A stretch of DNA of 64,000 nucleotides from positions 2,728,001 through 2,792,000 of the forward strand of contig NZ_CP157456.1 in assembly GCF_041549525.1 (NCBI RefSeq). The letters run 5' to 3'. The notes under the pieces were generated by a model. It was not told the origin of the DNA and did no database searches. It was given only the letters and a program-made list of their open reading frames with translations. Made by a program: the position numbers and the translations under genes. The DNA is from Paenarthrobacter aurescens. Lineage in GTDB: Bacteria; Actinomycetota; Actinomycetes; Actinomycetales; Micrococcaceae. Below, in pieces: positions 7,401 to 13,923 of the stretch (within the stretch, counting starts at the first letter, position 1; each line of letters starts with the position of its first letter).

Positions 7401-9331
7401 GAATCGCTGAGGAGATCGCCGGTGGCCAAAGGGTCCACGCCCGCCGGGTACTTGAGACCAAGATCGTAGAGGAAGAAGTCGCGATGATCTGAGGTTTCAA
7501 TCTCGAAGGGCCGCTCATCCAGAACCTCAAGGCCGAGATTGTGGAAGTAGGGCAGGATCTGGCTGAGGCTCTTGGGCTCCATCAAGTACAGCTTGACCCG
7601 GGCATCCTCTTCCAGGGCCTCACCGGCACCTTCGGGGAGATAAACGTGGACGCCAGGCCTGGTTTGTTTGGTGACGAGTCCAACGCGCTCTGCCTCCGCT
7701 CCATATTTCTCGAAGCGTTCAATGTCTTCAAGGGCATCTTCCACCTCGTAATCCACGCGGTAGCCGGCCGGGAATGCTTCAGCCCACAGCGCAGACAGAA
7801 CATCAGCATCGGCCGAGGAGCGATGCTCACGGAGGACCTCGGAAATACCTTCGCTCCAAGACCGGGACGCACGCATCAGCCGTTGTTCCAGCTCCTTGAC
7901 GTCCACTTCGGCGAGTTCAGCTGTGCGGGGCAGGCGGATCCGGAAGAAAACACGAGCCAACGCAGATTCAGTGATCCTGGCCTCGTAGTCAATGCTTTCG
8001 GCATGGAATGTCTCGCGGAGTTCCTGCTCAATCCGGAGCCGAACACTGGTGGTGTATCGGTCGCGCGGCAGGTAGACCACTGCGGACATGAAGCGGCCGT
8101 AGATGTCAGGGCGCAGGAACAACTTGGTCCGCCGGCGCTCTTGAAGGCGCTGGATCCCGGTAGCAGTGGCGGCAAGATCGGCAATCTCTATTTGGAAGAG
8201 TTCGTCTCGGGGGTATGTGTCCAGGATTCCCAAAAGATCCTTGCCCGAGTGCGAGTCAATGGGGAAACCGGCATTGCGGAGCACGGCGTCCACTTTGTCC
8301 CGAACGATCGGGATGCTGCGTACTGATCCGGTGTAAGCACTGGTGGCGAACAGGCCGATGAAGCGGCGTTCTCCGTTGACGTTGCCCAGCGCGTCGAAGC
8401 TCTTAACTCCGATGTAGTCCAAATAGGCGGGCCGGTGCACAGTAGAGCGGGAATTCGCCTTGGTAATGACCAGTGCGCGCTTTTCCCGTGCACGCTTCCG
8501 GCCGGCATCCGTGAGGTGCTGAACCTGTCGCGTGGTGTCGCCTGCGCGCAGAAGCCCCAGTCCGCTGTCTTCCCGGAGCTGAAGAACGTCTTCACCGTTC
8601 TCATTGACGAGGTCATATTCGCGGTAACCAAGGAAGGTGAAGTTGCCGTTATCCAGCCAGCGGAGGAGATCCTGCGCCTGCCTGAGTTCGGCCACTTGCT
8701 CCGGGTGGGTAACTCCCCCCAGCGCCTCGGCCAGCTCGAGCGCCTTGCTTCGCATCTTGGGCCAGTCCTCCACGGCGGCCCGGACATCGCCAAGGACACG
8801 TTGAAGTCCTGCAATCAACTCTTCCCGGGCATCATCACCTACCCGGTCAATTTCCACCGCAATCCAGGATTCCATGTGGGATGCGTTATCGGTATCACCC
8901 AGGAGATGGGCCACGCTGGGGAGCGCCGCGGTGTCGCCACTTGAAATGCCGACGTTGGAGGGGACCCTTGAAATATTGGTGAGCTCCCCCGATTCCCGAT
9001 CCCTCGAGACCACGAACAGCGGATGCATCACCAAGCGGATGGCGCAGTTCTGACGGACAAGTTCTGCGTTGACAGAGTCGACCAGGAACGGCATATCGTC
9101 CGTGACAATGTAGACGACGCTTCGCTCCGGTTCGCCGGCAATGTGGACCACGGCGTTACCAGGTTGACGGGACTGGGCAACGTTTCTGTGCGCTGTTGCC
9201 CGCGCAATCAGGACTTCAGGCGAATACGCCCGAGCATCCTCCTCTGCGAGGTGTTCATAGTAGTCACCGAAGAACCCTTCACGGACAACTGCTGCATCGG
9301 ACCGATCCTCCACGCTGGATCCTGACGACAT
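4475..9331 (-). CDS. gdh: large NAD-specific glutamate dehydrogenase (GDH180 class)
   Basis: A 1618-residue enzyme of the 180-kDa class that converts glutamate plus NAD to 2-oxoglutarate, ammonium and NADH, usually for glutamate catabolism. The first ~700 residues carry ACT-like regulatory regions (for example the stretch IVTDDMPFLVDSV near residue 80). The catalytic core follows at about 780-1250, with GGLRWSDRREDFRTE and the active-site lysine loop VPTGAKGGFF. A helical C-terminal domain completes the usual length. The ATG at 9331 is preceded by GGAGG nine bases upstream and is preferred over the TTG two codons earlier. The gene stands alone between pdtaS and the MinD-like gene, with 31 bp to pdtaS, so the two may be cotranscribed. 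Confidence 0.95.
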   Translation of the reverse strand: MSSGSSVEDRSDAAVVREGFFGDYYEHLAEEDARAYSPEVLIARATAHRNVAQSRQPGNAVVHIAGEPERSVVYIVTDDMPFLVDSVNAELVRQNCAIRLVMHPLFVVSRDRESGELTNISRVPSNVGISSGDTAALPSVAHLLGDTDNASHMESWIAVEIDRVGDDAREELIAGLQRVLGDVRAAVEDWPKMRSKALELAEALGGVTHPEQVAELRQAQDLLRWLDNGNFTFLGYREYDLVNENGEDVLQLREDSGLGLLRAGDTTRQVQHLTDAGRKRAREKRALVITKANSRSTVHRPAYLDYIGVKSFDALGNVNGERRFIGLFATSAYTGSVRSIPIVRDKVDAVLRNAGFPIDSHSGKDLLGILDTYPRDELFQIEIADLAATATGIQRLQERRRTKLFLRPDIYGRFMSAVVYLPRDRYTTSVRLRIEQELRETFHAESIDYEARITESALARVFFRIRLPRTAELAEVDVKELEQRLMRASRSWSEGISEVLREHRSSADADVLSALWAEAFPAGYRVDYEVEDALEDIERFEKYGAEAERVGLVTKQTRPGVHVYLPEGAGEALEEDARVKLYLMEPKSLSQILPYFHNLGLEVLDERPFEIETSDHRDFFLYDLGLKYPAGVDPLATGDLLSDSFGAAITGLVESDNFDRLVLREGIHWRQVVVLRAYAKYMRQMGNTNSFGFIADTLLANPDVARGLNELFSARFDPNVAEEQRPERQAAARAALAESIEQVATLDADRVLRTFVNLIESTLRTNYYQNKEYLSFKLDPTSIDGLPFPRPMYEIWVYSPRVEGVHLRFGKVARGGLRWSDRREDFRTEILGLVKAQTVKNAVIVPTGAKGGFFAKKLPNPAVDRAAWMAEGVESYKTFIRGLLDITDNLVTSADGETLVPPSDVVRHDGDDSYLVVAADKGTATFSDTANGLAAEYGFWLGDAFASGGSVGYDHKAMGITARGAWESVKRHFSELDLDTQTEEFTVVGVGDMSGDVFGNGMLLSRHIRLLAAFDHRHIFLDPTPDAATSFEERQRLFELPRSSWDDYDRTLISEGGGVYPRQAKTIPVSEQVRKALGLPDGTTQLSPPELLRAILLAPADLLYNGGIGTYVKASTETHAAVGDKANDAIRVDGRDLRVKVVGEGGNLGLTQRGRIEAALQGVILNTDAIDNSAGVDCSDHEVNIKIFVDRMVAAGKLDSAERAGFLADMTDEVGRLVLQDNIDQNILLLNDRTRVADWSPSYERLMDWLEKSADLKRDLEALPTTETLRARLEQGQGLTSPELAVLAAYAKIELASALRESNLADDPWFADTIRDYFPKQLREKFDAELDTHPLRREIIATVVANDIINLGGITFAFRAIEETSANEVAVAKAFVALREIYDLDPMVAELNALPASFPTEHWSEVHLDIRRLLDRAVRWVLGQGMASQPIADVVASFKPMLAPLRAKLLEYLRGEDKVRISGWLEKARGWELPDQLATRWAELFESYALLDIARIAQTGNEGVEEVAHVYYTVFNRFHVDSLLERISSLPRDDRWQALARAALRDDLYSTVADMTTSVLESTAPGAVAEDRLKAWEGQNAEQLGRAKTMFDEVNALEADDMASLSVALRLLRSIVRR

Positions 9332-9388
9332 CGACAAACGCCTCCATCACAAGTTGATTGCTGCGACTCTGCAGCCCACATGTTGACC

Positions 9389-10702
9389 CTAGCGCTTTAG
9401 GTGGTACAAAGCTCTGATACTTCGGCCAAAGGAATTACGTTTTTGCTGGACAGGTGCACAGACCAGTTCCGCTATGGCCGTTCTCAGGGGCGAGTCCGGA
9501 GCTACCTCCAACAGGACCGAACCTGAACGCAAAGCGGCATCACACGCCACGGTGTCAGCTGGAAGATAGGCATCCACACCTATGCCGGGGCCGTACCGGT
9601 CCCATGCGTCCTCGAGTTGCTGCTTGGGTGAATGGCCCACTGCAGAATGCTTCACCTTGTTCAGCACCACGCGCGGTGCCACCTTTGGTACCGCGGCTTC
9701 AAGTTCCGCAAGTCCACGCACCAAACGGGGCACCCCAATGGCATCCGCAGCACCTACGGCAAAAACAACGTCAGCGACTTCCAAGCTGCGCAAAGTAGCA
9801 GCATTCCGACGAGGAGCGACGGTGTCGAAGCTCAGTTCTTCATCTGACTCCAGGCAGAAACCTGCATCAACCACAACGTGTTCGGCCAATCGACGGGCCA
9901 CCTCCAGGACGGTCGAAACGGACCCGGCTCTGAGCTCGGTCCAACGATCCGCTCTGGTGGTGCCTGTAAGTACTCTGAAAGTCCCTCCTTTGGTAAAAAC
10001 AGGAATGGCCACCGCCTTGAGAGCCTCCCCATCGAGCAGGCCCTGGTCCGCCAGCCGGCACGCCTGGGCGAGTCCCGCCGACTCATCCAGGAGGCCAAGG
10101 ACCGCCGACACACTTGCACCGTAACTGTCGGCGTCCACAAGAATGACCGATTTGCCGTCAGCGGCCAACTCCGCAGCGATGTTGACGGCCAGGAGCGTTC
10201 TTCCCGGAGCCCCTATAGGGCCCCACACGGTGATCACCTCCCCCTCACCTTCCGGGGGCTCTTCAGCCTCAGGGTGACTCGAGGGCATCAACAGCAGGCC
10301 TGCTCCCGGATCCGCAAAACCTGCGTCCCACGCTGGGGCAGGCATGTCCGCCCGGCTCTCCCGACCAACCGCCTCCGAGATCTTGGCGGCGAGCTCATTG
10401 GCCTCTATGCCAGTTAAAGCCGGTACGGCGCCTATTGAGTTCAGCCTCTTGGCCTCGGCAGGGTCATCCGTGAGGGCAATGATTGAGACGCCCACAGCCC
10501 CGAGGCGATCCACCAAGGTGGTGGTGAGTTCCTCGCACCCCTCCGCCACGACTGCGGCCACGGCGAGGCCACTTTGGCACGCAGCAATAAGTTCAGCCAG
10601 CTCCGAACAACGGCGAACCACGGTCACTGGTCCATGCAGGCGCTCCAGCCCGCCCACCACAGCCTCTTGCGCCAGGCCCACGGTGACAACCGGAATGCTC
10701 AT
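9389..10702 (-). CDS. CpaE/MinD-like ATPase with altered P-loop
   Basis: A 437-residue protein with a receiver-like N-terminal half (1-150) and a SIMIBI P-loop ATPase half (about 165-430), the CpaE layout. The deviant Walker A reads WGPIGAPGRTLLAVN: both the signature lysine near its start and the usual GK(T/S) lysine are absent, the latter replaced by arginine. The Walker A' segment VILVDADSYG and the Walker B-like HVVVDAG are kept. CpaE and MinD relatives position secretion machines or division proteins at the membrane. The start at 10702 has GGGAGTGG upstream and overlaps the stop of the SAF gene as ATGA, so the pair is translationally coupled. No tad pilus genes (cpaF, tadB/C, flp) are near. 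Whether it hydrolyses ATP is doubtful. Confidence 0.75.
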   Translation of the reverse strand: MSIPVVTVGLAQEAVVGGLERLHGPVTVVRRCSELAELIAACQSGLAVAAVVAEGCEELTTTLVDRLGAVGVSIIALTDDPAEAKRLNSIGAVPALTGIEANELAAKISEAVGRESRADMPAPAWDAGFADPGAGLLLMPSSHPEAEEPPEGEGEVITVWGPIGAPGRTLLAVNIAAELAADGKSVILVDADSYGASVSAVLGLLDESAGLAQACRLADQGLLDGEALKAVAIPVFTKGGTFRVLTGTTRADRWTELRAGSVSTVLEVARRLAEHVVVDAGFCLESDEELSFDTVAPRRNAATLRSLEVADVVFAVGAADAIGVPRLVRGLAELEAAVPKVAPRVVLNKVKHSAVGHSPKQQLEDAWDRYGPGIGVDAYLPADTVACDAALRSGSVLLEVAPDSPLRTAIAELVCAPVQQKRNSFGRSIRALYHLKR

Positions 10703-11343
10703 CGGACCACTCCCGACGGATTCCACACTACAGAGACCTTTGCTTTGTTCGCCTGGGCCCCCAACAGTTTTGGCATCTGCTCGTCCGTCACCAGCACCAT
10801 CACCACGGTGGTTTTAGCCGAGCCCAAGGCGGTACTTCCAGCAGTCATCCCCGAAATTTCCGCGCCCGGCAGGAGCAGTTCCGGCTCCTCAAAGGCGCTG
10901 CTGGAACCTGGCATGGAAATCCAGACATCAACCCGAGCACCCGGGACGGCTTGCGGAGGAAGTTCCTCCTCCATGGCTATAGCCACCGGTTTGCGGTCCA
11001 ATGCATCGGCGGCGCCCATACTTTCCCGAGGTATCAATTGGTTCTTTGCCACCCGCTGCAGCGCAACCCGGCCCTCAGCAAGGCCATTTTCGACAGTGAC
11101 GTATTCAGCCTCGACGTCGTCCAAGCGGACCTTCACAACAGCAAGATCTTCCTCCGTCACCGTCTGACCCACAGCGATGTCTTCCCGGGCCGCGTACACC
11201 TGCGTCGTCCTGTCGGCAGAACCCACCAACGCAATGACGCCGGCGACGGACCCCAGAACCAGCAGCAGGCCGATAAGTAGCCTGGGATCTTTCCATGAGG
11301 GCTTCTTTAGCCTCGCGGCGGTGACGCCAACGCTTTGACCCAT
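10699..11343 (-). CDS. SAF-domain protein, CpaB/RcpC-like
   Basis: A 214-residue protein with a basic N terminus, one transmembrane helix at about 21-42 (LLIGLLLVLGSVAGVIALVG) and an extracytoplasmic SAF domain at about 52-115 (REDIAVGQTVTEEDLAVVKV ...). The remainder is an RcpC-like beta region. CpaB/RcpC proteins act at the periplasmic face of Tad pilus assembly systems, and SAF domains also occur in carbohydrate-binding contexts. A strong site, GGGGGAG, lies six bases before the ATG. It overlaps the following MinD/CpaE-like gene by four bases, so the two products probably work together at the membrane. No other pilus component is visible, which leaves the function open. Confidence 0.75.
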   Translation of the reverse strand: MGQSVGVTAARLKKPSWKDPRLLIGLLLVLGSVAGVIALVGSADRTTQVYAAREDIAVGQTVTEEDLAVVKVRLDDVEAEYVTVENGLAEGRVALQRVAKNQLIPRESMGAADALDRKPVAIAMEEELPPQAVPGARVDVWISMPGSSSAFEEPELLLPGAEISGMTAGSTALGSAKTTVVMVLVTDEQMPKLLGAQANKAKVSVVWNPSGVVR

Positions 11344-11498
11344 TCTTCTGCTCCCCCGGTATGAGTTACGGCAAGGTTGAGTGACCCGCCTCTTTATTCA
11401 TACCGGCGCTCTTTGATGGAACCAAAGCCAATGACCCCAAAGCGGCTGAAACTGTGGATAACTACACCAAACAGAAGCAACGGTGGCAAAATGAAGCC

Positions 11499-11717
11499 AT
11501 GCCCCGATTTCTGACTCTTGCGGACGTCGCAGAACAACTACAAATCAACTCACCTCAGGCCTACGCCCTGGTTCGAAGCGGAGAGCTTAAAGCCATACAG
11601 GTCGGCGGCCGGGGACACTGGCGCATCGAGGAAAAGATGCTGGAGCAATATATCCAGGACCGCTACGCAGAAGCCGATCGCATGATCGAAGAAGCCAAAG
11701 CAAAGAGCAGGACCTAG
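11499..11717 (+). CDS. BldC/excisionase-type HTH DNA-binding protein
   Basis: A 72-residue protein with a single MerR-like winged helix-turn-helix: LTLADVAEQLQINSPQAYAL followed by VRSGELKAIQVGGRGHWRIE, then a charged C-terminal helix. This is the small DNA-binding module shared by BldC and excisionases, common in actinobacterial development and gene regulation. The ATG at 11499 begins at the conserved MPRFLTL and is preferred. A GTG at 11454 would add 15 residues of no recognised homology. It is divergent from the SAF/MinD-like operon across about 155 bp and could regulate it, though that is inference. Its stop overlaps the convergent gene by four bases. Confidence 0.8.
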   Translation: MPRFLTLADVAEQLQINSPQAYALVRSGELKAIQVGGRGHWRIEEKMLEQYIQDRYAEADRMIEEAKAKSRT

Positions 11718-12301
11718 TTCCCGCCACCCTTGAGGTCCTGGTTACCCGCCGAGCAAAGCGCCGCCAGTGAACTGAAAGGGATGGTCATTACCGCAGTTAC
11801 GTTCCCGGCCCTGCGCACTTCGCCGTGCAGGACCACAGCAAGGTCGAAGAAGTCCCGCCCTACCTTGTCCATGACCCCTTGCAGCCCGAATCCTTCACCA
11901 GCGGATGCCTTCAGGTGTACAACCACTTCGGTGCGATCCTGAGCCAGCGCCCTCAGCGCGGAAGCGATTCCCAATGACTGCTGAATCTGCGATTCAGGTT
12001 TCAGAGCCACCCTGCCCAGCCCCTGGTATGACAGTACTGAAGAATATGGCAGCAACCATTGCCGCGCCCCTTCCGCCAGGATCAGCCACTGGCTCCCCAC
12101 ATGGTTCAGCCGTCCCCGTATGGTTTGCCCGCCGATCAGGACGATCCTGATCTCCGCGCCACGGGCTCCGCGCAGCCGGTCAGCAACTTCGATCCCGGCC
12201 GACTCCACCCTGGCCCGCTCCGTAATTTCGGATTCGACCTCCAAGGCGCGCGTATTAGCCAGTTGTCCTTCCAAGTCCCTGAAGAGAGAGTCCCATCTCA
12301 T
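11714..12301 (-). CDS. conserved actinobacterial protein of unknown function
   Basis: A 195-residue soluble protein. Residues 1-45 are helical and charged. Residues 50-100 form a run of strands, IRIVLIGGQTIRGRLNHVG ... WLILAEG ... LLPYSSV, that looks like a small beta-barrel of the Sm type, and a second similar strand-rich part lies at about 125-180 (VVVHLKASAGEGFGLQGVMDKVG). Many high-GC Gram-positive genomes carry a protein like this beside the small HTH gene, but I know no assigned function. No clear ribosome-binding site precedes the ATG; a TAGTCT seven bases upstream would fit a leaderless transcript. Confidence 0.7.
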   Translation of the reverse strand: MRWDSLFRDLEGQLANTRALEVESEITERARVESAGIEVADRLRGARGAEIRIVLIGGQTIRGRLNHVGSQWLILAEGARQWLLPYSSVLSYQGLGRVALKPESQIQQSLGIASALRALAQDRTEVVVHLKASAGEGFGLQGVMDKVGRDFFDLAVVLHGEVRRAGNVTAVMTIPFSSLAALCSAGNQDLKGGGN

Positions 12302-12452
12302 GTGGTCAGACTAGGCTGCATGGAGGACGAACGACGAAATTCACGAGGTACATCAGGATTGGAATTGGACAAGGCGAAGCGAGTGTGTCCAGAATGGGTC
12401 AACTAGATCAAAGTGCATCAAACTGCATCAAATAAAGCATGGGGAGCTTCAA

Positions 12453-13232
12453 GTGGTAAAAGCATTGCGTAGAGACACCGCGCTGGCCGCATGTGTTCTT
12501 GCCCTGGGGTTGTCCTTGGCGTTTATTGGGAGCGCGCTCCTTACGCAATGGCAGGATGCTGAGCAGCGCAGGCAGCACTTCACCTTCGAGCATCTCCTCG
12601 GCTTCGTCGCCAGTGCGGTAGGGCTTTCAGTTGTGTGTTGGTGGGCGCTGAGCTTCCTTCTGGCGTTCCTGGCCTCGCTCTTGCATCGAGTGGGACACAG
12701 GAGAGGCGCCGACTTCCTCTCAAGGTTCAGCCCGGCGTTTATGCTGCGGCTTGCAGTGGCTGTCATGAGCCTGAACATCATGGGTGCCGGGGTTGCCCAG
12801 GCAGACGCCGCGGCGCCACCGGAACCTGGCTGGCAGAGTGCTTCCTCCCTTGCTAAGCCACCCCTGCAGGTGGCGTGGACGCCCGCACCCTCGAGTCACG
12901 CAGGTTCCCTCCCGCCATCGCAAGAAGACACCATGGCAGCTGTGCCGCTGCCCAAAGATCCGCGTTGGTATCCTCAGCCTCCCGTGATTGATCCCGGTCT
13001 GCTCAGCAGGCAGTCGTTACGTTCGGCAACCGCTGTGGCAGAAACGGCCGTCGTGGTTCAGGACGGCGACTCGCTGTGGTCGATCGCGGCTTCCAGACTT
13101 GGGCCCTTTGCAACTGACGTAGACGTCGCGCTGACGTGGCCCAAGTGGTACTCGGCCAACCGGGCAGTCATCGGAAGCGACCCCACTGCATTGCGGCCAG
13201 GGCAGGTCCTCCAGCCTCCCGCGCCAAGCTAA
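12453..13232 (+). CDS. membrane protein with C-terminal LysM domain
   Basis: A 259-residue protein starting at GTG with GGGGAG six bases upstream. Hydrophobic segments lie at about 9-30, 46-75 and 95-117. A Pro-rich extracytoplasmic linker at 118-195 leads to a LysM domain at about 198-258 (VVVQDGDSLWSIAASRLG ... LRPGQVLQPP), which binds peptidoglycan glycan strands. The protein is therefore a membrane-anchored wall-binding factor. Its place between the HTH/unknown pair and the Rv3235-like/secA region is a recurring actinobacterial arrangement. The partner, if any, is unknown. Confidence 0.8.
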   Translation: MVKALRRDTALAACVLALGLSLAFIGSALLTQWQDAEQRRQHFTFEHLLGFVASAVGLSVVCWWALSFLLAFLASLLHRVGHRRGADFLSRFSPAFMLRLAVAVMSLNIMGAGVAQADAAAPPEPGWQSASSLAKPPLQVAWTPAPSSHAGSLPPSQEDTMAAVPLPKDPRWYPQPPVIDPGLLSRQSLRSATAVAETAVVVQDGDSLWSIAASRLGPFATDVDVALTWPKWYSANRAVIGSDPTALRPGQVLQPPAPS

Positions 13233-13255
13233 CAGTCCTGCATCAACCTTTCATA

Positions 13256-13278
13256 CAGGGCTAAAGTGCCCTTCTTCC
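13256..13278 (+). terminator. weak hairpin after the LysM gene
   Basis: AGGGC, a six-base loop and GCCCT are followed by TCTTCC, 25 bases after the LysM stop codon. The stem is short, so termination would be inefficient at best. Confidence 0.3.
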
Positions 13279-13404
13279 ATAAGGACCGTCCGCTCAGGGG
13301 CGTTGTCCATTTCTCAAAGCCAAGTCCAGTGTCATCCCAGCAGAAGCCATCGAGCCAAGCGTCCCCACGCTGCAGCTCATGTAGTGAATGCCAGAGGTAT
13401 GACC

Positions 13405-13827
13405 ATGACCGTTGCAACCACCAGCCGACCAGCTAACCGTCGGAGCCCGCAGCGCGCGACTCCTGCAGCCGGCCAGAGCGGTTTGGACATTGACGTCCGG
13501 CTTGTTGCCAGAAGCATTGCGCAGGCAGTTCTGGAAGTACTGGCGGGTACCCGTCCAGTGCATCAGCTCTCCCGATCATTGGATTCGGAGTGCTACGTGT
13601 CCCTCCAACACCGGGCAGCCTTGACCCGAAAGCACGCCGCCAGGAGCAGGGGTTCTGCGCAACCACACCGCAGCCCCATGGTCCGATCCGTTCGGGTCTG
13701 TTCAATTTCCGAGTCCATCTGTGAAGCAAGCATCGTAGTGGCCGAGGAGCAGCGCTGCCGTGCCGTCGCCATGAGGCTGGAGCGTCTGGAAGGAATCTGG
13801 CAGGTGACCGCGCTGGAAATCGGATAA
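13405..13827 (+). CDS. Rv3235-like protein (DUF6459 type)
   Basis: A 140-residue protein. The first ~35 residues are basic and disordered. The remainder (DIDVRLVARSIAQAVLEVLAGTRPVHQLSRSLD ... CRAVAMRLERLEGIWQVTALEIG) matches the small actinobacterial family of Rv3235, including the closing phrase GxWxVTALE. These genes sit next to secA in many Actinobacteria, as here, but no function is established. The ATG at 13405 has AGAGG seven bases upstream. The ATG at 13399 is too close to that site, and the frame upstream to 13303 looks non-coding. A strong terminator follows. Confidence 0.75.
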   Translation: MTVATTSRPANRRSPQRATPAAGQSGLDIDVRLVARSIAQAVLEVLAGTRPVHQLSRSLDSECYVSLQHRAALTRKHAARSRGSAQPHRSPMVRSVRVCSISESICEASIVVAEEQRCRAVAMRLERLEGIWQVTALEIG

Positions 13828-13859
13828 TTGCATCCTCGGCAACGTCTTCGAAGACTAAA

Positions 13860-13896
13860 AGGGTGAAGCCCGGACTATCAGTCCGGGCTTCACCCT
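13860..13896. terminator. bidirectional terminator downstream of secA
   Basis: A perfect 17-bp stem (left 13860-13876, right 13880-13896) with a three-base loop ATC, flanked by an A-run on the left. It lies between the convergent Rv3235-like gene and secA. Confidence 0.88.
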
Positions 13897-13923
13897 GTTA
13901 TGCGCTCATGTTGCCTTGATCGC

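Noticed and set aside
7541..8326. Plus-strand 261-codon ORF inside the glutamate dehydrogenase gene
   Set aside because: It is an antisense frame of a conserved gene, with no ribosome site or recognisable motif.
13303..13398. Longer start for the Rv3235-like gene
   Set aside because: The extra codons are basic and show no family resemblance, and AGAGG is correctly placed only for the ATG at 13405.
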